From contig NC_133026.1 of the NCBI RefSeq assembly GCF_048771995.1, positions 149,877,001-149,941,000 of the forward strand: 64,000 bases of DNA, given 5' to 3'. The notes under the pieces were generated by a model, which was not told the origin of the DNA, ran no database searches, and was given only the letters and a program-made list of their open reading frames with translations. Shown piece by piece: positions 1 to 10,440 of this stretch; position 1 is the first letter of the stretch; each line of letters opens with the position of its first letter. A program made the translations under genes and the position numbers. The DNA comes from Taeniopygia guttata (Eukaryota; Chordata; Aves; Passeriformes; Estrildidae).

Positions 1-379
1 CCTTCAGCCCCCACTGACCCAGAGGATGAGGTGTGGGAGTGCCAGCTGGATGACTCTGTATTTAGGCTGATGGATGGAACGTGGAGCACGGATTTTTCGT
101 GTTTAATTAAGCTGAGGGAGTGACAGGCACCACAGGAAACCTCCAGAAAATTGATTTTTCCTCACATATCCACCCACGCAGGAACTGTGTTGTGTGCAGA
201 TGCCTGGAGAGTGTATTTTGGGGGATCTGACTGTGTTTTGTCTGCTGAACTTAAAACCAGGCAAGGTTTGTGGAAATACTTAATGTTTCTTTGAAAATTA
301 ATGCAATATCTATATTTAAATTATATTTTGGGTCTATTTTAGGTTTTCCAGGGATGCTCCATTCCTCAAAGTGTTCCAC
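1..379. other. Intergenic, nothing recognised
   Basis: No repeat family or exon pattern is visible. A 70-codon open frame beginning at 270 runs straight into the CR1 tail that follows, so it is not a gene. Confidence 0.6.
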
Positions 380-479
380 ATGGTCTAGTGGAAGTTTCCC
401 TGTCCATGACAGGGCGGGTGAACAAAATGAATTTTCAGGTCACTTCCAACCCAAACCATTCTGCGATTCTATGATTTCA
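380..479 (+). mobile_element. CR1 LINE 3' end, class A
   Basis: The last ~100 bp of a CR1: 'ggtctagtggaagtttccc' and a diverged 'ccatgacaggg' module lead to TTCCAACCCAAACCATTCT at about 446-464, followed by two tail units (gcgattct, atgattt). Severely 5' truncated, as expected for target-primed integration. Confidence 0.88.
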
Positions 480-490
480 TAGTAAATTTT

Positions 491-620
491 ATATTAAATA
501 TGAAGATTTTTACTCATCCATAGAAAACAGAGTGCTCAGAGACCTCTATTAGTGGTGTGCAAGTCCAGAGTGAGTGGGTTTAAGGAAAAGCATGGCTATT
601 TTGAGGAAACAGGAATATTT
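491..620 (+). repeat. Local direct duplication, copy 1
   Basis: This ~130-bp unit recurs at 1033-1155 at roughly 90% identity by eye, including 'agaaaacagagtgctcagag' and 'gcaagtccagagtgag'. Copy 2 has a ~4-bp deletion near its end. It matches no repeat family I know, so it may be a segmental duplication or an unnamed dispersed repeat. Confidence 0.85.
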
Positions 621-1032
621 CATTGTGTAAGAATCTCTGAGCTTGGAATTTGTGTCTGATTGCAGGGAGCCAGGATGAATTTTTCCAGGTTGTGAGGGGG
701 AGGCACAAGGCTCTGATATTTCAATTTCTGCTGTGAGCAGTGGTTTGGTGTAACTGTAAATGGTGAGTTTGTGCGGAAAACTGGGATTTATCCATGCCTG
801 GGCATGCTGCAGGTGTGCAAAGAGCCAGCACAGGCTGTTTGTGCATGGATTTGTGTGTGAAGGGTGCAGCACAGGGGAGGGATGGAGTCTCCCAACCTTC
901 ACTCCCTCTTGAGACCATTCCTAATAACCAATCCCAGTTTGACCAGCATGCACTGCCGGAAAAGGTAAAAAAAAAAAAAGGGGAAACAAGGGAAATTCCA
1001 CCTGCCTGGAAAATATCGGCTGCCAGAAGTGC
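621..1032. other. Spacer between the duplicated units
   Basis: Not repeated elsewhere in the window as far as I can see. Contains an A-run at about 967-979. Overlapping open frames on both strands here are short and show no domain. Confidence 0.55.
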
Positions 1033-1155
1033 ATATTAAATATAAAGATTCATACTCATCCACAGAAAACAGAGTGCTCAGAGACTTCTATTAGTGGTAT
1101 GCAAGTCCAGAGTGAGCGGATTTAAGGAAAAAGTGTATTTTGAGGAAATAGGGAT
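1033..1155 (+). repeat. Local direct duplication, copy 2
   Basis: Second copy of the unit at 491-620, same orientation, start-to-start distance about 542 bp. Similarity stops near 1155, after 'tattttgaggaaatagg'. Confidence 0.85.
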
Positions 1156-1570
1156 GCACCGGGAAAAGTGTTTCAGGGACATCAGATCCTACCCAAAAGC
1201 AGATGCTGTAAGTGAACTGGTGTTAATGACTGTGGAAAATCAGAGGGGAGTTGGGCACGTTGTTCATGGTGTAAAGAGTCCACTGCCCATCCTCCCAAAG
1301 CCCCAGAGCCACAGCTCAGCTACCACAGCTCAGGTTTTTAGGTCTCCAAGGACATTCCACAATCCCCCCAGCCCAGTATGACCCAAAATTCACCCAAATC
1401 TATCTCCCCGTGACTTTTTGTATCACGCTAGCTCTTCCTTTCTTTCTGTACTCCCTCCACCTCTACCCCATGGCAGTCTTCAACGTAGACAAGAGTTCTC
1501 CTCTCTCACACAGGTATTTCAACAAGCAACTCACACATTAAAGTCTTCAAAACCCTTTTCACAAAGTCCC
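1156..1570. other. Intergenic, nothing recognised
   Basis: Moderately pyrimidine-rich from about 1380 to 1560. No repeat or exon signal supported. Confidence 0.55.
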
Positions 1571-1722
1571 AGAATGGTTTAGGTTGGAAAGGGCATTAAA
1601 AATCATCTCATTCCACCCCTCTGCCATGGGCAGGGACACCTTCCAGTAGACCAGGCTGTTCCTGTCCAGCCTGGCCTTTCACACTTCCAGGGATGGCACA
1701 GCCACAGTTTCTTTGGCAAAAA
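1571..1722 (-). mobile_element. CR1 LINE 3' end, class A
   Basis: Reads 'agaatggtttaggttggaaa', then the 'ctgccatgggcagggacacc' module and 'acttccagggatggcacag', which is the reverse complement of a class A CR1 end. About 150 bp survive; the tail units are lost. Confidence 0.9.
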
Positions 1723-2221
1723 AAATTCCATTGTCTGTTCTGGGTCAGTGAAGAGGATGAAAAGGTACGAGGGGTGAGACAAACCCATGTACTCCTTTCC
1801 CTAGGAAACCCATCTGGAAATGCAGCCAGCCATGAGTGATGCTTTGTAATGAATTGAGTGAGTGGTTAAACACGTGAGTAGAAATAAAACAATTTCAAAC
1901 AAGCCCCCACCAAGCTGCTTCTTGCAGGCTCAGCACTCAGGACTGCAGATTTCTGGAATTACTGATCTCTGGGCAGCTCCCTGTTACAGGGTTCTGCCAC
2001 TCCTGACATCAAAACTCATCTCTAGTGCCCTGGAGATAAAAAATATCTTTCCTATTGAGTTAAATAGGAGGTAATTCATTGGGCATGTCCTGAGGTGGCC
2101 CTTTCCCAGTCACGGGCCAGCTGTGCTCTTAACAAGCCCCTGCAGAAATTCCAGCAGCTGATCTGTGCTCTCACAGCCTCCTGCACTCCACTGAGCTTAA
2201 ATTGCAGCAGTTTAGCAGAGA
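1723..2221. other. Intergenic, nothing recognised
   Basis: No repeat, exon or tandem structure supported. Confidence 0.55.
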
Positions 2222-2253
2222 AACATGGTTGGAAAGGGCCTTAAAGGTCATCA
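2222..2253 (-). mobile_element. Possible CR1 tail remnant
   Basis: 'acatggttggaaagggcctt' and 'aaaggtcatc' match the first ~32 bp of a reversed class A end. Too short to be certain. Confidence 0.45.
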
Positions 2254-2616
2254 GAAATTCTCATCCATCCTCCACTGGGCAAAACACAGCTGCAGTCACC
2301 TCCAAGAGTGCCCACAAACAGGATTTTGTGAACTCCTACCAGTTGAGGACAGTCAAACACAAAGATCCCAGCTTCATCCTGGGAGAATTGGGCAGGGAAG
2401 CTCAAAGGAAGATCTTTTCTTGTATATAAGCAAAAAATAAAAAAGTTGAGACAGCTAAATACCACCTTTCATGGAATGAGGGGGAATTTCTAGGCAGGAA
2501 TTCAGCACTCCCTTCTCTTCACTCAGGATTTGGCTTTCCAGGAGCACTTCTTTCATGGGGACAGGGAGCAGAGGAAGGGCTTCACCTCTCAGTGTTCATT
2601 CAGCCATTAAATCATG
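2254..2616. other. Intergenic, nothing recognised
   Basis: Possibly the decayed body of the remnant to its left, but no CR1 module beyond 2253 can be followed. Confidence 0.5.
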
Positions 2617-2668
2617 TGATTATGGAATGCTTTGGGTTGGGAGGGACCTTAAAAACCATTTAGTTCCA
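2617..2668 (-). mobile_element. CR1 LINE 3' terminus, class A
   Basis: 'ggaatgctttgggttgggag' and 'ggaccttaaaaaccatttag' are the reversed terminal ~50 bp of CR1. Similarity ends at a (TAAA)n tract. Confidence 0.82.
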
Positions 2669-2680
2669 TAACCTATTACA

Positions 2681-2696
2681 TAAATAAATAAATAAA
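2681..2696 (+). repeat. (TAAA)4 microsatellite
   Basis: Four perfect TAAA units immediately beyond the CR1 terminus. Confidence 0.9.
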
Positions 2697-2780
2697 GCTC
2701 ATCAGAGTGCCATAGCTCAGGCAAGAAGCTCCACGAAAGTCTCAAACTGATGTCAGGTGGGAGAGGAGAAATGAGATGGC

Positions 2781-2828
2781 AATTATCATCTGTGGATAGC
2801 AATTATCAACTGGTGATGACAATTATCA
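2781..2828 (+). repeat. Degenerate 20-bp tandem repeat
   Basis: The octamer AATTATCA begins at exactly 2781, 2801 and 2821. Between copies the sequence is partly alike (catctgtggatagc / caactggtgatgac), consistent with a decayed 20-bp repeat of about 2.4 copies. Confidence 0.65.
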
Positions 2829-2867
2829 GTTTCTAAGCCTGAGAATCAATTCTACACAAAATAGTGG

Positions 2868-2895
<28 letters not shown>
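2868..2895 (+). repeat. Poly(A) run, 28 bp
   Basis: An uninterrupted A28. No processed transcript, SINE body or target duplication could be identified to its left, so its origin is open. Confidence 0.95.
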
Positions 2896-2900
<5 letters not shown>

Positions 2901-2974
2901 AGTTAATGATGCCATCAATAAAGAACCAGAGGGTCAGAACACAATTAATGTCAGTCAAAGTGCTTTATGGAAGG

Positions 2975-3310
2975 GAGCCTTGTCAAGCCAGCCTGATTAG
3001 TTTCTGAGGAGATAAAAGACTGATGATACTGGGAACAGCCGTCAAATAACAGATCTCAGGAAGAATTTGTCAATGGAAAATCATTGCTGATGCAGGTTCT
3101 GCCAGAAGTTTTCAGCATCGCTGTCAGTGATTTGGGAAGAAGAATAAAATCCCTGCTGACAGCATTTATAAAAGGTGATGATTGCCTCTCAGTAGCGCAG
3201 AGGGATTCTACAGAGAGAATTGGAATTTTGGGGGAAACTGGACCAAGATGAGTCAAGCCAGTCCACCTGAACGCAGAAATTTGTATTCAGAACCAAGAAA
3301 TGAAGCTCAA
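2975..3310 (+). mobile_element. Ancient CR1/L3-like ORF2 fragment
   Basis: Matches the reverse-transcriptase part of old amniote CR1/L3-like elements as I know them: 'ccttgtcaagccagcctgat' at about 2979, 'acagatctcaggaagaattt' near 3050, 'gtcaatggaaaatcattg', a diverged 'ttcagcatcgctgtcagtga', and 'aataaaatccctgctgacag' near 3144. Internal deletions and frameshifts destroy the frame. It is more diverged than the class A end downstream at 3385 and is probably a separate, older insertion. Confidence 0.6.
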
Positions 3311-3384
3311 CTCATCCAAATTCCTTCCAGCTCCTGAAGGGAGCTGACAAGACAGATATGGAGACACCATTTACTGGAGTGTGG

Positions 3385-3638
3385 ACTGATGGGACAAGAG
3401 GGAATGGCTTCAAACTGACAGAATGTGGATCTAGATTGGATATCAGGATGAAATTCAGGGTGGTGAGGCACAGGTTTTCCCAGAGAAGCTGTGGCTGCCC
3501 CATCCCGGGAAGTGTCCAAGGCCAGGCTGGATGGGGCTTGGAGCAACCTGGGATAGTGGAAGGTGTCCCTGCCCATGGCAGGGAGTTGGAACAAGATGAT
3601 CTTGAAGGTCTTTTCCAACCCAAACAACTCCATGATTC
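3385..3638 (+). mobile_element. CR1 LINE 3' end, class A
   Basis: ~250 bp: 'gatgggacaagagggaatgg', 'agattggatatcagg', 'gtggtgaggcacagg', 'cagagaagctgtggctgccc', 'cctgcccatggcaggg' and a TTCCAACCCAAACAACTCC tail in consensus order. The antisense open frames across it are shadows of the repeat. Confidence 0.95.
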
Positions 3639-4214
3639 TCCCAAAAACAAAGCTAATTAGGGAGGTTTTCATGAAGATAAGGCAATAAAATGCAGAATCT
3701 AAATATTACCAGTGGATTTTTCTAGGAAACCTCTGCTTCCCCTCCTTGCTTCTCCTCAGGGCACAAAACTCTCATTTAAACATGTAAGGGACCAATCTCA
3801 ACTCCCCAAGCACTCTTCATGTCCAAATCTTTGCCATCACCTTCCTTTCCATTTTTTATTCTAAAGCAGATGATCAGGATGCTTTTCTGAGTGGGTTCTT
3901 TCACTCCAGGACACTTTGCTGTGTGGATTCCTCCATTGCTTCACAAACAAAAGTTGTTACTTCACGTGTGACTTATCTTCCAAAGTTCAGGGTGAAGAAA
4001 TAAAGTGCAAAGGGCTCGTTTGTGCTCTATTTAACTTCCAGTGATGTGATGATGACGCCTCAAAGCTGCCTCCCAAGAGTCCTCTGCAGCCCCTGAGCCA
4101 AATTCCAGCCAGGAACAGAAATCTCCAGGAAAGGAGCAGACAAACATTGTGTTTTACAGCTTGGAAACAGCTGTTCCTGCCTTCAGGCCCACACACTCAG
4201 GATTCACTGACCTG
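3639..4214. other. Intergenic, nothing recognised
   Basis: No repeat. A minus-strand 69-codon frame (3987-4196) shows no domain. Confidence 0.55.
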
Positions 4215-4420
4215 GTTTACTCAGCCCTTGGTTTCTGGTTTATATCCCTGTGTCTGCTGATAATTAATGCATTTCTAATTGATATTTAAGCTCAGCTAAA
4301 GTGAATATTGGTAATTAATTATGTCTTGCTTTGCTGAAACAATTGTACTGCCAGTGGAAATAGCAAAAGTGGAGGCAAATTATGCAAATCCTGTAGTGAG
4401 AGTGATTAGGCAGGGGGGTT
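4215..4420. other. Candidate conserved non-coding element
   Basis: AT-rich, repeat-free, with a dense cluster of homeodomain-type cores (TAATTAAT at 4261, GTAATTAATTA at 4311) and a POU octamer ATGCAAAT at 4382-4389. This texture is typical of vertebrate developmental enhancers, but conservation cannot be judged from one sequence. Confidence 0.25.
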
Positions 4421-5440
4421 GTTTCATTTTTATTTCGTTCTAGGAGGCTTTTTGAGGGTTTTTTGAGCTTGTTGCTTTTCTGTTCCCCGCACTGAACTTT
4501 CTGAACCTCTAAAAACACCAACCTGGCATCTTTTCTTCAAACAGCTTTGCAAAGAGGATAAAGATGGAAATAAAGAGACATATGGTGCACATGAGCCTAA
4601 TTCATGCAAAGTTCCTCATCCTGGGCAGATGGAAATGGATGTTTGAGTGCCTTGGCTGGAAAGATGCCTTAAAACTCACCTTCTTTTTATTTTCCATTTG
4701 TCATCAGCCTGGCTAATGAGCAGCTCCAAGGCAAGTTTTCTTGCTGCTCAAATTAATTTTGCAGCTGTGTGTCTTCCTTGCCCCTCTTCTCCTGAGTTTG
4801 GATGACAGATTTTTTCTTGAGTGACAGCAAATGCAAAGCACACCCAAAAATTCCCAATGTTAATGAGGAATGTCTCTGGTCTGGGAGACAAAGGGAAAGG
4901 GAAACGAGACACAAAAATGTGTTTGGGACTTCCCCACCTCCCAATGGGATCTGCAAAATGCATTTATGCTTCTCTTTTTCCTCCTTGCATGTCTTAATAT
5001 CCTGCTTGAAAATATGAGTCAGCCCTAGGCACAGCTCATGTCAAATTATTGACTGCCTGGAGCTTAAGGGAATTTGTAAGAGATTCATCACTTTGTTCTC
5101 TTCTTTTTCCTTTTTTTAAAATCTGCTCTCTTTTTTCTCTCATCCTTCTTCCATTGCATCACTTATCCATCAGACATTGATCTTCACATAAAGGTGCAAA
5201 GTGAGTCAACAGACTCCTGACACATTTTATTAAGCAGCTTTCCACTGGGAATCAAAAGACATTGGATAAAAGAGAGCGTGGCCAGTATCCTGAAATAACA
5301 TCCCCCAAAACCCTTCTCTGAGAGTGTCAGCAAGACTCTGGATTTTAAGATCCTGAAGCAGTTCAAGACTTGAGAAGGATCAGATGATGTCTGATTGTGT
5401 AAATCTAAATCCCTGATGGCTTTAACGTGAAAAGGAACAG
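4421..5440. other. Intergenic, nothing recognised
   Basis: Single-copy-looking. Pyrimidine-rich at about 5098-5160. Overlapping ~70-codon frames around 4750-5017 on both strands are coincidental. Confidence 0.55.
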
Positions 5441-5624
5441 GTTTACACTGGATATGAGAGAGGAATTCTTCCCTGAGGGTGGTGAGGCCCTGGCACAGGT
5501 TGTCCAGAGAAGTGTCCAAGGGGTTTGGAGGAACTTGGGATAGTAAAGATGTCCCTGCCCATGGCAGGGAGTTGGAATGAGATTAATTTGAAGGTCCATT
5601 CAAACACCAACCATGATTCCATGA
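5441..5624 (+). mobile_element. CR1 LINE 3' end, class A
   Basis: 'gtttacactggatatgagag', 'gtggtgaggccctggcacag' and 'cctgcccatggcagggagtt', with the tail decayed to 'ccatgattccatgat'. The stretch between 'ttgtccagaga' and 'agtgtccaagg' lacks about 25 bp of the usual 'agctgtggctgccccatccc' region. Confidence 0.92.
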
Positions 5625-5784
5625 TCTTTAACCACAGTAGTTCAGATATCTGGATAGGATTTTGAGGAAATCCCTCAAGGAGTAAATACTTTCCTGCTTT
5701 ATCTATAGCTCATCATTTTATGTATTTTCCTCTGTTTAGAAGCCTAAAGGTATTTGGTGACCAACTTGTGCAAACAGGATTTCA

Positions 5785-5905
5785 TTGAGTCATAGTTGGA
5801 AAGGACCCACAAGGATTATTAAGTCCAGCTCCTGGCCCTGCATAGACAAGCCCAAGTATCCCAACTTGTGGATGAAGTATTGCCCAAACACTTGATGAAC
5901 TCATT
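5785..5905 (-). mobile_element. CR1 LINE 3' end, class C
   Basis: 'catagttggaaaggacccac' and 'aaggattattaagtccagct' with 'cctggccctgca' are the reversed class C terminus. The right half is diverged. Its 3' end faces the 3' end of the plus-strand CR1 at 5441-5624. Confidence 0.82.
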
Positions 5906-6649
5906 TTCCCTTCTGGTGAAAAAGAAAGATTCAAATTATTAATAAATCAATAAATGTGGGTTTTTTTTAGAATATACGATATTAAATGGAATATTAAACC
6001 AAATACTAAACCCTGATCAGTTCAGTGGAAAAGTCCCAACATTTTCTGCAAATCCCCAAGACTGTTTTATGGTTTATCCTGCACAGCAGATATCCTCACT
6101 ACAAAGCTCCTTGGATTTTTCAGGGATGGGATTGTGGGGCTTATTCTTCTCCTGTTATTTTTTTTTTTTCCCATCCTTTTGAAATTCAAAGAAAAAGCAT
6201 TTCCTAAATGCGAGCACAGCTGGAATTTCCACTACAAGGTGGGAAAAATGAAGGAATTTGTAGAGAGAGGTTTGTGCACAAGGCAGATCCTCTGGGATTG
6301 AGCTGGAGGCGGTGAGTTCTTCACCATTAATGTCCTTATTTTCTCAAACTATCAAACCAATGCAAATCCCTTTCTACTGATGGCAGCACTGGAGTTTGGA
6401 AAATGTGGAACATGGCAGCTTTTCCTTGAACATCCTTCAGGACGTGGCTTGTTGCAACCAGAGTTGTCATCTACACTTGAGGGAGAATATGATGGATTTG
6501 TTAATCAGCTTCATAATTCTGATGTTATTGAAAAAGAGAACTGAGTTAGGAGTTTCTGCTTTTGACCTATTCACAAAGTCCTTGAGCTAACACAGTTCTG
6601 CTGAAATTCCTCCCAACTCCCATATTTTGCATGGATTTGTCATTGTTAC
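5906..6649. other. Intergenic, nothing recognised
   Basis: Contains short T-runs (5960s, 6160s) and one ATGCAAAT at 6360-6367. No exon is supported for the 60- and 64-codon frames at 6025 and 6396. Confidence 0.55.
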
Positions 6650-6850
6650 ATAGAAAAAGTTAGAAAAGATGTCCTCAAGTGCCATATCCACACTTTTTTT
6701 GAACACTTCCAGGAATGTCAAGTTCATGACTTCCCTGGACATCTTATTCCAATGTCTGACAACCCTTTTCATGAAATACTTTTTTCTTAATATCCAATTT
6801 AAAGCTCCCCTGAAGAAAATTTGAGTCATTTCCTCACCTGAATTTTGAAA
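6650..6850 (-). mobile_element. CR1 LINE 3' end, class B
   Basis: 'gaacacttccaggaatgtca', 'attccaatgtctgacaaccc' and 'cttaatatccaatttaaagc' are reversed class B modules. In the minus-strand frame the decayed C-terminal ORF2 motif reads RVVRHWNKMSREV, followed by LEVFKK. Confidence 0.85.
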
Positions 6851-7186
6851 TGCTGTACCAGCTTCTCCCACGATTCAAAGGGGAAGGAAGTAGATTTTTA
6901 GATTTTTTTACCCCACAGGAATTTGGTTTTTGGCCCTGCACCTCAGTCCATTAAATGATTGATGTGTCATGGCTTGAAAAGCAGGGATGGCTCCCTGCTG
7001 ACCAAGGATGCAAAGGCAGAGTAAATGATTCCAGGATAAAGAGTGGAGAATGAGAAGAACTCTTTAGGAAAATGACAGAAGAGAGGGAAAATCCTCACAG
7101 ACAACGGGAGATTTTCAATACAGCTCTTAAAAGGCCTCTACCCTCCTTAAATCTGTCTCCTGTTCAGAGTGGCTATTTTAGCACAG
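6851..7186. other. Intergenic, nothing recognised
   Basis: Purine-rich in places (7060-7110). No repeat identified. Confidence 0.5.
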
Positions 7187-7470
7187 ATTCATGGAATTCT
7201 TAAGGTTGGAAAAGACCCCTGGGATCATTGAGTCTAATCCATCACCTTCTTGTCAACAAGAGAGTGAGTTCCACATTGAATAATTTATTATTATTTATAA
7301 TTTATTATTAATTATTATTCATTTATTAATTATTTATTATTATCCCTGGAGTCACCTCCAGGGATGGTGACTCCACTACCTCCCTGGGTAGCCCATTCCA
7401 ATGTTTAACAATGCTTTCCATGAAGAAATTCCTCCTGAGAATTGCATCATGAACTCCACCAAGAGATCTA
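7187..7470 (-). mobile_element. CR1 LINE 3' end, class B, split by AT repeat
   Basis: Starts 'ttcatggaattcttaaggtt' and 'ggaaaagacccctgggatca'; resumes after an AT tract with 'cagggatggtgactccacta', then 'cattccaatgtttaacaatg'. Reversed ORF2 remnant reads VKHWNGLPREVVESPSLEV. The AT tract occupies the place of ~30-40 bp of CR1. Confidence 0.9.
7281..7343 (+). repeat. (TTA/TTTA)n AT microsatellite within CR1
   Basis: 63 bp almost wholly A/T, built from tatta and attta units, bounded on both sides by CR1 sequence. Confidence 0.92.
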
Positions 7471-8948
7471 AGACACCACCAAATATTTGTGGGTTTGAAA
7501 AGATCCAGCAATGAAAAATATTTTTGTAAGTTGACACTTAAAAAATGCTGAAGTTGGGCTTTAAACAGATCAGGACAAGTGGGAAGGGCAACCAAAACTT
7601 TGAAAATGCCAAATGAAATGGAGACATGAGGAAAACTTAAGGCAGTGGGATTATTCACATGGCTTGGGAATGTTCAGTTTGTTTCCCTGCATATCCTAGG
7701 AATCTAAATGTTTTCTTCCTGTGTTTTCAAGGGTTTAAATAAAGGCTGGGACTAACCTGGACTCACATGGAGTTATTTAGGGAACATCAGCATTGTGCCT
7801 TTGCTCTGGGCTGAGGGGTTGCCTAAGCCCAGGGGATGTACAGCAAGGGCTTGTGTGGGATAACTCCAGCCTGTGCTTGAGCTTTGATCCTTAGGACTGG
7901 AAGATTTTCCCAACAAGACGTTACACATGCAACTATCCCTGGAGTTCGAGCAGATCCAACCACTACAAACCCTCTTTATTCCCAGCTCCAAAGCCTTTGG
8001 TTTCTCTCCAATCTGCCTTTGGTTTGAGCAAACATACAAGATTTGTCCTTGGAGCTGAAAACATTCCTTCCCATCCCAGTCATTTGGTGTGAGCCGGTAT
8101 CCAAGGTTATTTCGACTTTTTTCTTTTTGATGATAAATCAGAAAAAAAGATGTTGATGGAGAAACCTCTTTGTCCAGGTACAATAAAGGAAGGAGCTCTT
8201 GGCTGCCGTTTGCCCTCTGGCATTTTTCAGTTGTAGAAAACAAGAAAGAGAAATGAGCCAGCCTTTGGATTGGAGCAAATCCTCATCTTCCAATGGAAGT
8301 TGCTTCCCACTGCTCAGCTTTTCAACTTTTGCCAGGGGGTGAATGTGACAGTTTGTTCCTTTTCTTTCCCACTTGAGACTTCCCTGAAGAACGGCTCGTG
8401 GCTGCTCCTTGGAGCCCCGGGTTAAAAATAAATGGTTTGCAAAGGCAATTTGGATTTTGGCAATTTGGATTCTGCTTCAAGGAGGGCTCAGTGCCCTCTC
8501 CGTGTCTCCAGCTGGTTTTCCCTCTTGGAACATTGCACACACCACAAGTGGGATAATCCCACACCACACCAGGGCTACTCCAGCTCATAATCACGGGGAT
8601 GCAGGATGTGCAAAGCCAGTGCTCCCCTCTTTGGAGTCATGTTGGAAATACTTTCTCTAATTCTCCATCCCAGGCAAGGTTAATTAGTGCTGCATCCCCT
8701 TCTACACCTTTTTTCAGCATCAGGAAAACAAATTAATCCTTATGGGAATTAAATGTGCTTTGGTGCCCAGTGGACCCAAGAGTTTCCAAGTTCTGTTTTG
8801 AGTTTGAGGGATTATTCCTTGGAGAGAGACTTTTCAGGGTCAGCCTTAGACTTGAGCAGAAGAAATAGCCTTTGGAAATCACACAGTGCTGTACTTCCTG
8901 TGAGAATTCCCAGATGTGGAGATTGGTCTGGAACACAAGTGATGAAGA
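7471..8948. other. Intergenic, nothing recognised
   Basis: About 1.5 kb without a recognisable repeat. Holds a 156-codon minus-strand frame (7773-8243) with no domain, no codon-pattern support and no splice context. A small internal repeat 'caatttggatt' occurs twice near 8447-8470. Confidence 0.55.
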
Positions 8949-9334
8949 GCAGCTGAGGAGTTGGGGATATTTAACCTGGAAAAACAGAAGATCTGCGGGG
9001 ACTTCATCACTCTCTACATCTCCCTGACAGGAAGGTGCATCCAGGGGGGAGCTGGTCTCTTCTTACAGGGAACAAACAGGACTAGGGGAAATTGCCTCAA
9101 GTTTAGCCAGGGAACACTCAAGTTGGATATTAGGGAACATTTCTTCACTGGAAGAGTGGGTAAGCATTGCAACAGGACCCTCAGGGCAGTGGTGGAGTCA
9201 CTGCTCCTGGAAGTGCTTGGAAAAGGAGTAGACTTGGCGCTTTGCCACATGGTTTATTGGATATGGTGGCATTTGGTCAAAAGTTGAACTTGATGGACTT
9301 GGAGGTCTTTTCCAATCTTAACTATTCCATGATT
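8949..9334 (+). mobile_element. CR1 LINE 3' end with ORF2 remnant, class B
   Basis: ~385 bp. The plus frame from 8961 retains C-terminal ORF2 motifs, including LYISLTGR, TNRTRGN, LDIREHFFTGRVGKH and AVVESLLLEV, before a GGTCTTTTCCAATCTTAACT tail. Truncated at the 5' end, and the frame ends before the usual terminus. Confidence 0.93.
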
Positions 9335-10254
9335 TCCCATCTCACAGCACCAATTTCTCATTAAACAGATCACTGCATTTCTTCCCCTCACAGCTCCTCT
9401 CAGTGTTAATCTTTTTGTCACTCAAACCTACGAAGTAGTTTGAGTTCTTCCTGTATTTCCTTTTTATTCCCTTTTTATTTTTTCAATTTTACCCTCTGCC
9501 TAGAAGAACGGTTTGCGGCCTCAACAGAAGACAAGGGTGGGTATTCACAGAACTCTCTGAGCACTTTGCTGCAGTGTTTATTATCCCCAAACCCAGTTTT
9601 GATCCTAATGAATTCCTGTGCCACGCATCGGAATGCCAGCCACGCTTCCAGGGAATCAGGCTGCCGTCCATCACTGCTTAATCTGTCCTTAATGGGCAGC
9701 ATGTGAGGAGCAGCCACCAGGAGAAAAAGGGACATTAATGGGACAGCAGAGATAAAATGGGGGAGGGAAGCTGAAAAGCCTCATTAGGTACATGGGCAGC
9801 CCAAGGAGAGTTTACTTTTAATATCTCTGCTTTCTGTCAGGGCTGGATCATCTCTCACAGTGAGGTTTCAAGTCACCCACATATGCTCAATTTTTGTGAG
9901 GAAAGGCTTTTGGGTTTTGTTTTTTGATTTTTTTTTTTGTGCAGCCATAAAAGAAAGGAATATTTTATAGCCTTTATTAAAAAAGGGCTGTACTTGAGAT
10001 AAAAGACAGGACAGCAGACGATGCCAAATTGCTTGGCAAGCCCTGAAGCTGTTCCAAGTCTGGTCACCGCAAAGCTTTGCTAAATTGAGCAGGGGAAAGT
10101 TTCAAATCTGGAGTTTTTCCTGCTGCAGGTGAAGATTTATTGGGTGTTAAATATCTGCTTGGTCCTGAGGCTCAGTTTGGCCCAAAGCCATCCATGCTTT
10201 TATAGGCCAAAGGAGGGAAAGGGATGGTTCTTCCTCACTTTTCCTTACGGGATT
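9335..10254. other. Intergenic, nothing recognised
   Basis: T-rich runs at 9900-9940. The stretch 9630-9830 is repeat-free with several ATTA cores (ttaatctgtccttaatgg, acattaatgg) and could be part of a conserved element, but the signal is weak. Confidence 0.5.
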
Positions 10255-10440
10255 TCCAGTTCCATCATCTTGTTTCAACCTCTCTCACGTCTCACAAGTT
10301 GCTCCAAGACCCATCCAACTTGGCCTTGGACAATTCCCGGAATGGGGCAGCCACAGCTTCTCTGGGAAACCTGTGCCAGGGCCTCGCCACCCTCACAGTG
10401 AAGAAATTCTTCCTAATATCCAATCTACTTCCTCTTTTAC
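10255..10440 (-). mobile_element. CR1 LINE 3' end, class A
   Basis: 'aagttgctccaagacccatc', 'cttggccttggacaattccc', 'ggggcagccacagcttctct' and 'tgaagaaattcttcctaata'. The terminal ~60 bp including the tail are decayed. Confidence 0.93.
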
